Origin: an uncultured Bacteroidales bacterium
GTDB taxonomy: Bacteria > Bacteroidota > Bacteroidia > Bacteroidales > Paludibacteraceae
Reading direction: 5' to 3'
Length of the DNA: 64,000 nt
NCBI GenBank assembly: GCA_902798385.1
Contig: CADBWK010000007.1
Coordinates: 37,781 to 101,780, forward strand
The notes below the pieces were generated by a model, which saw nothing but the letters and a program-made list of their open reading frames with translations, was not told the DNA's origin and made no database searches. Every line of letters begins with the position of its first letter. Positions within the stretch are counted from its first letter, which is position 1. Both the position numbers and the translations under genes were made by a program. Below, one piece after another: positions 10,115 through 18,327 of this stretch.

Positions 10115-11254
10115 ATGAAAGCTTACAAATTTTTTGCATTTGCCATGATGGCATGCGCTGTAATGATGACTGCATGTAAGAAGGACAACACTCCTGTTAA
10201 TCCTCCCATCAAGAGTGATCTTCCTGAGGTAGAGGCTACCGAAGGTGCTGTTACCGTTGTTTGGAACATTGCTAACATCGACGAAATGTGCGACGAGGTT
10301 GGTTATGTATTCGCTGGTAACTACAACAACTACAACACGGATCCTGAGGCAATGGTACACTTCGAGGCTATCGAGGGTTACGAAGGTTGGTTCAAAGCAG
10401 TTATCGCTACTGAAGAAGCTCTCCAAGGTAAACCTTGTGCATTGGCAAAAGACGGTACTTTCCCGAGCAGCTGGGACTACCAATGGATCGGTACCGAGGA
10501 GCATCCTTGCGAGGTTGTTAAAGGTGATGCTACTCTCGAGGTTGAGTACGAGGTAGAGTCGAAGCTCGTTTGTGGTGCAGAGGCTGACGTTGTTTACGTT
10601 CGTTCCTATGCTTTCAAGGGCAATCCTTGCGTTGACGCTGTGTATGATAACGTTACCTTCAACCTGACGGTTACTATTCCGGTTAACGATGGTGACACCG
10701 TATTCATCGTAGGTGATGCATTTGAGAAATCTTGGGATCCCGCTGCTTATCCGATGGAGGGTGCAGGTAGCCACTGGGCTATCACTCTTCCGGCTATCGT
10801 TGGTAAGAGCTACAAGTTCGTTGTTAACGGTTCTTGGGACAATGACCAAATGGAGTATGACGAGGAGAAAGCTTGTGTAAACAAGGCTGGTAACATGAAG
10901 GTTGACTTTGTCACCATGGCTCCGGAAGTTTACGGCTTCATGAACTCTGGTATTACCGAGGATCAAGTATGTAAGGCTGAGGTTGTAGAAGGTGTTCTTT
11001 ACATCAAGTGTGCTGGTGAGGGTTGGAATTGGAATCAGATGACTCTTGACCCAGAGGATGGTCATAAGTTCACCTTTGAAACGACCGTTAAGGGTGACAA
11101 TGTTGGCGCAAACATCAACGTTGAAGGAAAAGATGGTGATGGTGCTAAGTGGTATCCGCTGGAGATGGGCGAGCTCGTTGAGGGTGACGCTATCGTTTAT
11201 ACCTTCGTTCAGACTGAAGGCGTTGAGGGTACCCTCTCTGTTGCAAAGAAGTAA
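10115..11254 (+). CDS. SusE/SusF-like surface lipoprotein, putative glycan binder
   Basis: This 379-residue protein has a lipoprotein signal peptide ending MMTAC, followed by KKDN, which resembles the Bacteroidetes export signal for surface lipoproteins. An N-terminal Ig-like part is followed by repeated beta-sandwich-like modules with aromatic patches (FEKSWDPAAYPMEG, VNGSWDNDQMEYD, GEGWNWNQMTL) reminiscent of SusE/SusF carbohydrate-binding modules. Its position right after susD, 52 bp downstream and before a strong hairpin terminator, fits the SusE position. Sequence families here diverge quickly, so glycan binding is inferred from position and architecture. Confidence 0.75.
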   Translation: MKAYKFFAFAMMACAVMMTACKKDNTPVNPPIKSDLPEVEATEGAVTVVWNIANIDEMCDEVGYVFAGNYNNYNTDPEAMVHFEAIEGYEGWFKAVIATEEALQGKPCALAKDGTFPSSWDYQWIGTEEHPCEVVKGDATLEVEYEVESKLVCGAEADVVYVRSYAFKGNPCVDAVYDNVTFNLTVTIPVNDGDTVFIVGDAFEKSWDPAAYPMEGAGSHWAITLPAIVGKSYKFVVNGSWDNDQMEYDEEKACVNKAGNMKVDFVTMAPEVYGFMNSGITEDQVCKAEVVEGVLYIKCAGEGWNWNQMTLDPEDGHKFTFETTVKGDNVGANINVEGKDGDGAKWYPLEMGELVEGDAIVYTFVQTEGVEGTLSVAKK

Positions 11255-11289
11255 TGGTAGAATAACTACTTGGTAGTTAATCTACATCA

Positions 11290-11325
11290 AAAAAATAGCC
11301 TGGGCACTGCTCAGGCTATTTCTTT
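11290..11325. terminator. Bidirectional terminator between the two galactan arms
   Basis: A 9-bp perfect stem (AATAGCCTG 11294-11302 with CAGGCTATT 11312-11320) is flanked by an A-run on the left and TCTTT on the right. It can end both the susCD operon and the convergent GH2 operon. Confidence 0.85.
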
Positions 11326-11357
11326 ATCATTCCATCATTTAGCACCGAAGGTGCGGC

Positions 11358-13829
11358 TCATTTTATCATTCTAAATCGTCCCTTACTTCCTTTCCGTACG
11401 ATGAATGTACATTGTCCGGCGAAGGCATGCATCTGCGGTTCTACGAAGCTGTCCAGACAAGCGGCGTCTCCGTTTGCAGCGGCTACAAAGCCGTCACCCT
11501 GATACGCTATCAGGTTATTCGCCTTTGGACAAAGGTTGCCCGCCTTATCTACTACGCGTACGGTCATGTAGCAGAGCTCCTCGGGATGCTCATCCTCATT
11601 CGCCCAAACAACCTCTAGATGATCCGGTTCTCCGGCGGTTTGAATCGTCTCACGCGCTGCTTCTTTGCCTTCCTCATCATACGCTACTACGGTGATCTCT
11701 CCTGCCTCATAGGGCACGTCAAACCACATCAGTCGATAGCGCGGTAACAACTCCGGTCTTGGCGCAGAACCCCAAACGGGTACTTCAAAATCTGCAACCT
11801 TCGGCATCTGGCTCACGCCTTCGATTGTCTCGCCCTTTGCCAAGCGCGCTGTCTCTTCCGCCGTGGCAAAACGCAGTTTACCGTAGCTCTTACCGTTCAC
11901 GAAAAGCTCCGCGCTCGGGTAGGTTGTGTAGCAGAAGATAGGCACTAAGTCACCTTCGTTCCAGTTCCAATGCGGCAGCACATGCAAAGTGGCGTCCTCT
12001 TTGTTCCATTGGCTGCGATAGAGCCAGTACCGGTCTTTCGGCAGCGAGGCCAGATCAATGATGCCGAAATAACTGCTGTGACTCGGCCACGCGTCCGTGT
12101 CATAGGGCGACGGCTCACCTAAGTAGTCAAAGCCCGTCCAAACGAACTGACCCAAGGTCCAGTTATAATCATCCTGCAATTGGAAATCCTGTTCGGGCAG
12201 TCCCGACCATGCACAGTACTCCACGTCATAACCGGAAGACTGTTGATCCTTGTAGAGTGCGTCCGGCTGGATGACGGCAGGCGTTTTATATACGCCGCGA
12301 CTCGAGACGGTGCTGGCTGTCTCCGAACCCAGAATCATCTTCTGTGGCAAGTGCTCATAGCCCTCTTCATAGCGGCTCGTACGATAATTGAAGCCAGGGA
12401 TCTCTACTGCTGCACCGAAGCCGTTGTGGATGACGTACATCGCCTGATCCATGCCGTTTGTCACGGGGCGGGTGGGGTCGAGTTCATGGAAGAGCGCCTG
12501 CAGATTGGTCACGATCTCAATGCCGTCCGGCAGCACTTGGTTCCATACCTCGTTACCGCTCGACCACAGCATAACAGAGGCGTTATTGCGATAGTGCTTG
12601 ACCATATTCGTGATGTCCCATTTCCACCAGTCGTTGAAATCTTTGCTGTAGTCATTCTCGGTCTTGCCGTGGTTCCACACGTCAAACGGCTCGATCATCA
12701 TCATCATACCCATCTCATCGCAGAGCTCTACGAGTTCCGGCGCGGGCATGTTATGACTCGTACGGATGGCGTCGCACCCCATGGCTTTGAGCATCGTGAT
12801 CTGGTGACGCAGCGCATCCTTATGAACGGCAGCGCCCAACGGACCTAAGTCATGGTGATTGCAGACACCCTTGAACTTACGGGTCTTGCCGTTGAGTTGG
12901 AACCCATGCTCGGGTGTATAACTCAGACTGCGGATACCAAACACCGTCTCTTTCTCGTCAATGAGTTCTGAAGGCTGATGGCTGACTTCTGACTGCTTAT
13001 AAACTCTCGTACGTGCGGTGTATAGATGCGGAGTCTCGGGGCTCCATAACTGCGGGTTCATCACCTCGGCTACAGCCTGCTGCCCTTCCGCCGTCGCTAC
13101 GACCTTACCCTTATAGAGGATATCGGTCTGAATACTGAATTCTGAATCCTGAATGCTGAGCGGCTCCACCCCGTTTTGCAGTTCTACTGCGATCGTCACT
13201 TGGGCGAACTCTTTGCTCACTTTCGGCGTACGCACCAGCACACCGAAAGTCGGGATATGAATCGGATGCGTCTCTACGAGGTGTACGTTGCGGTACAAGC
13301 CTGCGCCCGGATACCATCGGCTCTGCTGGGGTTTGTTCTCCAGATACACATCGATATCCACGCTATCTGAATGCTGATGGCTGAATGCTGACGGCAGTAT
13401 ATAGCAGTCAAATGTATTGTATCCGTACGGCCAATACACCATCTCTTCGCCGTTCACATACACGTCCGCATGACTCATCGCGCCGTCAAAGACAAGGGTG
13501 TAGAACTTATCCTTATTCACTTTGACGCGCGTGTGGTAATGTCCCTTACCCATCCACGGCAGACCACCGCTACGACCTGTCTTCCACGTCGGCTCCTTCT
13601 CTCCGTTCTGCACGACGATGACCTCTTGCAAGTCGTTCGCGCGATCAAATGGACCGCTGATCGACCAGTCGTGCGGAACCATGACATCCTGCCAAACGGG
13701 GTTCTCTGTGGTGTCTTGGGTGAACTGCCAGTGACGAAGCAAGGTGTCCGTACGAACAGGTTGTTTCGTGGAGCAGTTACACAAAACCATGCTACCGATC
13801 AGCAGCATGGTAAAAAGATTTTTTCTCAT
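11358..13829 (-). CDS. GH2 beta-galactosidase, putative lipoprotein
   Basis: The product (823 residues) is a glycoside hydrolase family 2 enzyme with sugar-binding, immunoglobulin-like and TIM-barrel domains in the usual order. The acid/base glutamate is in SSGNEV (about residue 427) and the nucleophile in LGSETAST (about residue 503). The N-terminus (MRKNLFTMLLIGSMV, then CNC) looks like a lipoprotein signal with an unusual lipobox, so it is probably membrane-anchored in the periplasm. It would release galactose from galacto-oligosaccharides. Its start overlaps the galM stop by 4 bp. Three separate period-7 arrays (12968-12995, 13128-13162, 13367-13394) code for short insertions rich in Ser, Gln and Ile in the N-terminal beta domains. 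No frameshift is seen. Confidence 0.92.
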   Translation of the reverse strand: MRKNLFTMLLIGSMVLCNCSTKQPVRTDTLLRHWQFTQDTTENPVWQDVMVPHDWSISGPFDRANDLQEVIVVQNGEKEPTWKTGRSGGLPWMGKGHYHTRVKVNKDKFYTLVFDGAMSHADVYVNGEEMVYWPYGYNTFDCYILPSAFSHQHSDSVDIDVYLENKPQQSRWYPGAGLYRNVHLVETHPIHIPTFGVLVRTPKVSKEFAQVTIAVELQNGVEPLSIQDSEFSIQTDILYKGKVVATAEGQQAVAEVMNPQLWSPETPHLYTARTRVYKQSEVSHQPSELIDEKETVFGIRSLSYTPEHGFQLNGKTRKFKGVCNHHDLGPLGAAVHKDALRHQITMLKAMGCDAIRTSHNMPAPELVELCDEMGMMMMIEPFDVWNHGKTENDYSKDFNDWWKWDITNMVKHYRNNASVMLWSSGNEVWNQVLPDGIEIVTNLQALFHELDPTRPVTNGMDQAMYVIHNGFGAAVEIPGFNYRTSRYEEGYEHLPQKMILGSETASTVSSRGVYKTPAVIQPDALYKDQQSSGYDVEYCAWSGLPEQDFQLQDDYNWTLGQFVWTGFDYLGEPSPYDTDAWPSHSSYFGIIDLASLPKDRYWLYRSQWNKEDATLHVLPHWNWNEGDLVPIFCYTTYPSAELFVNGKSYGKLRFATAEETARLAKGETIEGVSQMPKVADFEVPVWGSAPRPELLPRYRLMWFDVPYEAGEITVVAYDEEGKEAARETIQTAGEPDHLEVVWANEDEHPEELCYMTVRVVDKAGNLCPKANNLIAYQGDGFVAAANGDAACLDSFVEPQMHAFAGQCTFIVRKGSKGRFRMIK
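12968..12995 (-). repeat. Period-7 array in GH2 gene, copy 1
   Basis: Plus-strand units are CTGAAGG, CTGATGG, CTGACTT and CTGACTG. They code, on the minus strand, for part of QSEVSHQPSE (about residues 279-288). Confidence 0.75.
13128..13162 (-). repeat. Period-7 array in GH2 gene, copy 2
   Basis: Plus-strand units are CTGAATA, CTGAATT, CTGAATC, CTGAATG and CTGAGCG. They code for LSIQDSEFSIQTD (about residues 223-234). Confidence 0.8.
13367..13394 (-). repeat. Period-7 array in GH2 gene, copy 3
   Basis: Plus-strand units are CTGAATG, CTGATGG, CTGAATG and CTGACGG. They code for PSAFSHQHSD (about residues 146-155). Confidence 0.8.
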
Positions 13830-14821
13830 AAGAATCGATATTCCGTTATTTCATCTAATCGTTCGTCCGGACGGAGAACAATATTCGGGAAGTCCTCGTG
13901 GTGGATGCTATCCGGCCAAGCTTGAGCCTCGAGACACACGGCATGTTTTTCGTCGTACAGCGTACCGCTCTTGCCTTCGTTGCGCTCAATGAAATTGCCG
14001 GTATAGACCTGCAGACCCTTCATCGTCGTCCAACACTCCATCGTACGTCCGTCGGCCTGCAGCGTACATGCGTGACGCAGCTGCTTGGAGGCATCACCGG
14101 CACACAGGCACCAGTTATTGTCGATACCTTTCCACAGCTTAAAGAACGGATCGTACATACGGTCGCCTAAACGAACCGGTTGGCGGAAGTCCATCGGTGT
14201 GCCCTCTACGGGCTTGATCTCGCCGGTCGGACACGTCCACTCATCGAAGGGTGTGTACTGATCGGCGTTCACCTGGAGCACGTGCTCGTCCACCACGCCG
14301 CTCGCTTCGCCCGCGAGGTTGAAGTAGGCATGATTGGTCATCGCCACGATCGTCGGTGCATCCGTCTTCGCTTCGTAATGAATGACGAGGCGGTTGTCTT
14401 TGGTCGCCGTGTAGGTCACCCATACATCGAGGTTGCCGGGGAAACCTTCCTCGCCGTCCTTGGCGCGGTAGTGAAGTTTGATCTCGTAGATGCTCTGCTC
14501 CACAACCTCCCAGACCTTCGCATTGAAGCCTTCCAGACCTCCATGCAGACAGTTAGGACCGTTATTGACCGGCAACTTATAGGTCTTGCTGTCCAGTTCG
14601 AACACACCTCCGCCGATACGGTTCGCCACGCGCCCGCAGATCGCATTGAAATAGGTCTCCTTCGTGCGCCACTCCTCGGCAGTCCGGAAGCCCAACACGA
14701 TGTCTTTAACTTCGCCTTTGCGGTTAGCTACCAGCAACTTGGTGATCTTCGCTCCCAGGTCGCTGATCTCGACTTTCAGTCCGCCGCTACTCTTGATGGT
14801 ATAGAAGTGAATTGGTTTCAT
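13826..14821 (-). CDS. galM: Aldose 1-epimerase (galactose mutarotase)
   Basis: GalM interconverts the alpha and beta anomers of galactose so that galactokinase can use the sugar freed by the beta-galactosidase. The 331-residue protein shows the family motifs: NGPNCLHGG, the catalytic histidine in TNHAYFNLAG, the DE/E region VCLEAQAWPDS and the closing FPNIVLRPDE. The enzyme is cytoplasmic. It sits between galK (19 bp gap) and the GH2 gene (4 bp ATGA overlap) in one operon. A small period-7 array occupies the galK-galM junction. Confidence 0.95.
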   Translation of the reverse strand: MKPIHFYTIKSSGGLKVEISDLGAKITKLLVANRKGEVKDIVLGFRTAEEWRTKETYFNAICGRVANRIGGGVFELDSKTYKLPVNNGPNCLHGGLEGFNAKVWEVVEQSIYEIKLHYRAKDGEEGFPGNLDVWVTYTATKDNRLVIHYEAKTDAPTIVAMTNHAYFNLAGEASGVVDEHVLQVNADQYTPFDEWTCPTGEIKPVEGTPMDFRQPVRLGDRMYDPFFKLWKGIDNNWCLCAGDASKQLRHACTLQADGRTMECWTTMKGLQVYTGNFIERNEGKSGTLYDEKHAVCLEAQAWPDSIHHEDFPNIVLRPDERLDEITEYRFL

Positions 14822-14848
14822 ACACTGTACACTTTACACCTTACACCA
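14821..14848 (-). repeat. Period-7 array at galK/galM junction
   Basis: Plus-strand units are TACACTG, TACACTT, TACACCT and TACACCA. The array supplies the galK stop codon (14841-14843) and forms the entire spacer up to the galM start. Confidence 0.75.
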
Positions 14849-16022
14849 GGCGTGCTACGCCGTCACCAATCTCTGCTACATAGAAGTCCGCCTTCAGGCC
14901 GGTCTTTGCTTCGTACTCTTTGCCTACGAAAGCCTTGAAGTTCTCGATGGCTTCGTCCTTGACGAGGCTGACCGTGCATCCGCCGAAACCGCCGCCGGTC
15001 ATACGACTGCCGAGCACACCGTCCACTTGCCAAGCTGCCTCGGCTAAGGTGTCCAGTTCTTTGCCCGTTACCTCGTAGTCATCGCGCAGCGACACGTGGC
15101 TCGCCGTCATCAGTTCGCCGAAATAAGCGATCTCGCCTTTCTTGAGTGCCTCAACCGCCGCGGCAGTACGTGCTACTTCGCCTACGACGTGACGCGCACG
15201 TTTCTTGGCGATCGGGTCGGTGATAGCACCCTCTACCTCTTTCCAGTCTTCCGGACTCAACTCGGCAAGGAACTTTATCGGCTTCACCTTGCTGATCTGC
15301 TCTACAGCCGTGTGGCATTGACGCACGCGGTCGTTGTACGCGCCGCTGTCCAGATGGTGCGGGCTGTGGGTGTTGGTGATCACGACCTTGATGCCCTCTA
15401 ACTTAACCGGCACATGCTCGAACTCAAGCGTGTCGCAGTTGAGGTAGATAGCGTGGTCTTTCTTACCTTGTGCGCTGGCGAACTGATCCATCACGCCGCA
15501 CATCACGCCTGCGTACTCGTGCTCGCATGCCTGACCGATCAACGCTAACTCCGTACGGTATTTCTTATCGTCCGCATCTTCCCAACCCATTTCCTCGGTG
15601 AAGGCACGTGCGGTCACCACCTCCATAGCGGCACTACTGCTCAGACCTGCGCCGGCGGGTACGTTGCCGTAATAGAGGATGTCATAACCGCTCTGCAGCT
15701 TCGCCTCCGGATGACGGCGTGCGATGATGTCGATACAACCCAACGCGTAGTTGCACCATGCGCGATCCGGCTGAGGGCTGATAGCTGACAACTGAATGCT
15801 ATATTTCTGCGGCATGTTGAGCGATTGGAAACGCAGTACCTTGTCAGCATTCTTGGCTAACAGCAGCCACGCACCGAAACTCAGCGCGCAGGGGAAGACA
15901 CAACCGCCGTTGTAGTCGGTATGCTCGCCGATAAGGTTCACGCGCCCGGGGGCAAAAAAGATCTTCTCCGCCTTGCGGCCATAGGCTTGCTCAAAAGCCG
16001 ATTTCATTTCTTGTGTTGTCAT
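14841..16022 (-). CDS. galK: Galactokinase
   Basis: GalK phosphorylates alpha-galactose at C1 with ATP. The 393-residue product carries the galactokinase signature PGRVNLIGEHTDYNGG (from residue 25), the GHMP ATP-binding motif PAGAGLSSSAAME and the C-terminal TGGGFGGCTVSL. It lies second in the GH53-galK-galM-GH2 operon, 25 bp after GH53. A period-7 array (15771-15798) codes for an insertion around residues 75-84 (YSIQLSAISP region). galT and galE are not in the window, so the rest of the Leloir pathway must be elsewhere. Confidence 0.96.
   Translation of the reverse strand: MTTQEMKSAFEQAYGRKAEKIFFAPGRVNLIGEHTDYNGGCVFPCALSFGAWLLLAKNADKVLRFQSLNMPQKYSIQLSAISPQPDRAWCNYALGCIDIIARRHPEAKLQSGYDILYYGNVPAGAGLSSSAAMEVVTARAFTEEMGWEDADDKKYRTELALIGQACEHEYAGVMCGVMDQFASAQGKKDHAIYLNCDTLEFEHVPVKLEGIKVVITNTHSPHHLDSGAYNDRVRQCHTAVEQISKVKPIKFLAELSPEDWKEVEGAITDPIAKKRARHVVGEVARTAAAVEALKKGEIAYFGELMTASHVSLRDDYEVTGKELDTLAEAAWQVDGVLGSRMTGGGFGGCTVSLVKDEAIENFKAFVGKEYEAKTGLKADFYVAEIGDGVARLV
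15771..15798 (-). repeat. Period-7 array inside galK
   Basis: Plus-strand units are CTGAGGG, CTGATAG, CTGACAA and CTGAATG, the same unit family as in the neighbouring GH2 gene. Confidence 0.75.
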
Positions 16023-16047
16023 AGTGTATGTGTGTTTAAATGATTGC

Positions 16048-17391
16048 TTATTGCATTTTCTGTCCGGTGAAGGTATAGGTCTCGCCGTTATGCTCGATGA
16101 GGAACTGTCCGTCCTTCAGTACCTTGCGGCTGCGGGTGGTCGCGTCGCTGTGGATGGTTTCTACACCCTCGGCGTTCCAATAGAAATTACGCATGTAATG
16201 GGGTGCCCGGCTGTTGAGGGCATGACCCGAGGTGGTAGCTTTCTCATCCCAGAAACCGCGGTTAGACCAGCTCTCTTCGATCAAGCGGGATTTGGTATTC
16301 CAATCTACGTAGTCACCGTTACCGGCATCCTCCGGGAACCAATAGCTGATGCCGTCCAGATTGGTGAGGGGCTTGAGAATATCCACGAGGTCTTGGATGT
16401 ACTGATATTGACCTGCTACGCTGCATTCCCAGCGTTTCCGGGTGTCATAGTTAACCCCTTTGTTCGGCCAGTACTGGAAGTTATACGCCGTCTCTACGAT
16501 CTGCACGCGCTTGTCGGGGAACTGTGTGCCTAAGTACTTGATGGCGCTGGTGAGCGGGTACAGCGTTTGTTGCGCGGTGCTCGCTGCGGTCGGCGTGTAA
16601 TCGGCATGCCAGAACGGGTAATAACTCAGACCGATGACGTCAAAGTCCACGTTGTTTTGAACGAGCCTACCGTAATAGTAGTTATTATACTCCTTGTTAC
16701 ACGGGCGATCGGTATGAATGATGATTTGTGCGTTCGGGCACTCCTCGCGTACTGCGTTACAGCCTGCTTGCAAGATGCCTATATAACCTGTCCAGTTATC
16801 GCCGCTATAGTCGTAGGGATGCACTTTTCTGCCGCATACGCCGTACATGATCTCGTTGCCGACCTGCACCAGATCGGGTGTCGCACCTGCAGCCTTGAGC
16901 GTCCGGAGCACACGGTGGGTGTAGTTAGAGACACTGTCCGCCATGGCTGCGTCGTTCGCACCTGCCCATGCATCGGGAGGAAGGATCTTACCGGCATCTA
17001 CCCAGAAGTCCGAATAATGGAAATCGAGCATGAAGTACGCTCCGGCGTCCTTGATGCGCTTACCGAGCGCGGTCACGTAGGCCAAGTCCTGAATGATGGC
17101 GTAGTCCTTCGGTAAGGGCTTATTATCTTCCTTATAATGCGCCGTTCCGAAATCGGGGTTAGGGTTCACGAAGAGGCGTACACGGAAGGTGTTCCAGCCG
17201 CAGTCGTTCCGTAACCACGTGATCAGGTTGCTGATCTTCTGATTGTTCGCATCTTTGTAACCGGAACTGTGTTTCTCGTACTGCGGGAGCATGGAGATGT
17301 CTCCGCCGACATAACGAATGTGTTCTTGCTCTTGGGCTTGCGCACTCGCGAACGCGAAGACAGCCGTTAGAATGAAAAGGAGTTTTCGCAT
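16048..17391 (-). CDS. GH53 arabinogalactan endo-beta-1,4-galactanase
   Basis: GH53 enzymes cut beta-1,4-galactan internally. The 447-residue protein has a Sec signal peptide (cleavage after FASAQAQ), the family start YVGGDISMLPQYE, the acid/base glutamate in VGNEIMYG (about E180) and the nucleophile in IVETAYNF (about E300). The C-terminus ends with a short domain (KVLKDGQFLIEHNG, ETYTFTGQKMQ) that also ends the BspA-like protein at 20568-24653 and may be a sorting or anchoring tail. I chose the ATG at 17391. Upstream in-frame starts fall in or next to the predicted promoter at 17418-17449. It is first in its operon and defines the locus as galactan-directed. Confidence 0.93.
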   Translation of the reverse strand: MRKLLFILTAVFAFASAQAQEQEHIRYVGGDISMLPQYEKHSSGYKDANNQKISNLITWLRNDCGWNTFRVRLFVNPNPDFGTAHYKEDNKPLPKDYAIIQDLAYVTALGKRIKDAGAYFMLDFHYSDFWVDAGKILPPDAWAGANDAAMADSVSNYTHRVLRTLKAAGATPDLVQVGNEIMYGVCGRKVHPYDYSGDNWTGYIGILQAGCNAVREECPNAQIIIHTDRPCNKEYNNYYYGRLVQNNVDFDVIGLSYYPFWHADYTPTAASTAQQTLYPLTSAIKYLGTQFPDKRVQIVETAYNFQYWPNKGVNYDTRKRWECSVAGQYQYIQDLVDILKPLTNLDGISYWFPEDAGNGDYVDWNTKSRLIEESWSNRGFWDEKATTSGHALNSRAPHYMRNFYWNAEGVETIHSDATTRSRKVLKDGQFLIEHNGETYTFTGQKMQ

Positions 17392-17417
17392 AATAGACAA
17401 TTTATACATTTCGCGTG

Positions 17418-17449
17418 CAAAGATACAAAAAAAAACCGACATATGCAAA
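17418..17449 (-). promoter_or_regulatory. Promoter of GH53-galK-galM-GH2 operon
   Basis: Minus strand: TTTG at 17449-17446, 20 bp spacer after the TTG, TATCTTTG at 17425-17418. The -33 box starts the half-palindrome TTGCATATGTC. Confidence 0.75.
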
Positions 17450-17464
17450 AAAATTCAAAAAATA

Positions 17465-17496
17465 TTTGCGTATTTCAAATAAATGTTGTATCTTTG
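17465..17496 (+). promoter_or_regulatory. Promoter of the 17546-18292 gene
   Basis: TTTG at 17465-17468, 20 bp spacer, TATCTTTG at 17489-17496. It is divergent from the GH53 promoter. Confidence 0.7.
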
Positions 17497-17545
17497 CAGC
17501 AAGTTATAGTATGGCATAATATAACCACCTTAAATTTATACGCAT

Positions 17546-18292
17546 ATGAGACTTGAAATTTTACTCTATTCGTTGTTATTTGTCCTTATCGGACTGATGT
17601 TGGTTTCGCTCTTTTTGGTGTGGACCTGGTTTGATGCACGTGAGCGACTCAAAGTAGTACGTGAAGTAACGCGCGAGCAGACGATTCATGCGATTCGTCA
17701 TGCGCATAACAAGTGCCGCATACTGCTGTATATCAGTTTGTTGTTGGCGCTGGCATATGTTCCGATTCCGTTTGTGCTGCAGGATTTCTACGGTACCTTG
17801 GCATACCCGGGCGTGGTGATTATCGCCGACCTGCTGATGCTCTTCGGGCTGCGTTTCCGCGCGAAGATGTATCTGGGTATGATCGATGACTATGTAAATG
17901 AGAACGAGGAACATGTGCGCGAGGCAGCGGCAGAGCGTGAGCGCGTACGCGAGCAGTGGAGACGCGAAGCATCGACGCTCAACCCGCAGGCAGAGGCGAT
18001 GATCAAAGAGACGCTGGGAGATAACTACGAGGTATGGTATCAGCACGATATCTTGGTGGGACGTAATGTCTTAGCCAATACCGAACTCGGTCTGCTGTAT
18101 GCGCAAGGCATTGTCATTCCGTTCTCGGAGATCATGGAGGTGCGTTACGGTCGTAAGGACCTCAAGCTCGTGACGACCAACAGTACCTATCCGTTTATCA
18201 CGATTGACTTCGGCGCTCTGCCGATCAACCCCGAGACAGGTAATAAATACATGGACGAGATCGCGGAGAAGATCCAAGCACTCATCCCATAA
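17546..18292 (+). CDS. Hypothetical membrane protein
   Basis: I do not recognise this 248-residue protein. It has one N-terminal hydrophobic helix (ILLYSLLFVLIGLMLV), then a short basic stretch, a pair of hydrophobic helices (about residues 55-105), a charged coiled-coil-like segment (VREAAAERERVREQWRR) and a soluble C-terminal domain (about residues 150-248) that looks like a PH-like or YcxB-like beta domain (YAQGIVIPFSEIMEVRYGRKDLKLVT). It has its own promoter and is followed at once by a strong terminator, so it is transcribed alone. No function can be given. Confidence 0.8.
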   Translation: MRLEILLYSLLFVLIGLMLVSLFLVWTWFDARERLKVVREVTREQTIHAIRHAHNKCRILLYISLLLALAYVPIPFVLQDFYGTLAYPGVVIIADLLMLFGLRFRAKMYLGMIDDYVNENEEHVREAAAERERVREQWRREASTLNPQAEAMIKETLGDNYEVWYQHDILVGRNVLANTELGLLYAQGIVIPFSEIMEVRYGRKDLKLVTTNSTYPFITIDFGALPINPETGNKYMDEIAEKIQALIP

Positions 18293-18327
18293 AAAAAGAG
18301 GCTCACGCGAGCCTCTCTTTTTTTTGT
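18291..18327. terminator. Bidirectional terminator, 17546 gene / panB
   Basis: An 8-bp perfect stem (AGAGGCTC, loop ACGC, GAGCCTCT) is flanked by seven A on the left and nine T on the right. It serves both converging genes. Confidence 0.92.

Noticed and set aside
11342-11354. GCACC-GAA-GGTGC hairpin after the GH2 gene
   Set aside because: It is short, with no T-run. The real terminator at 11290-11325 lies just beyond it.
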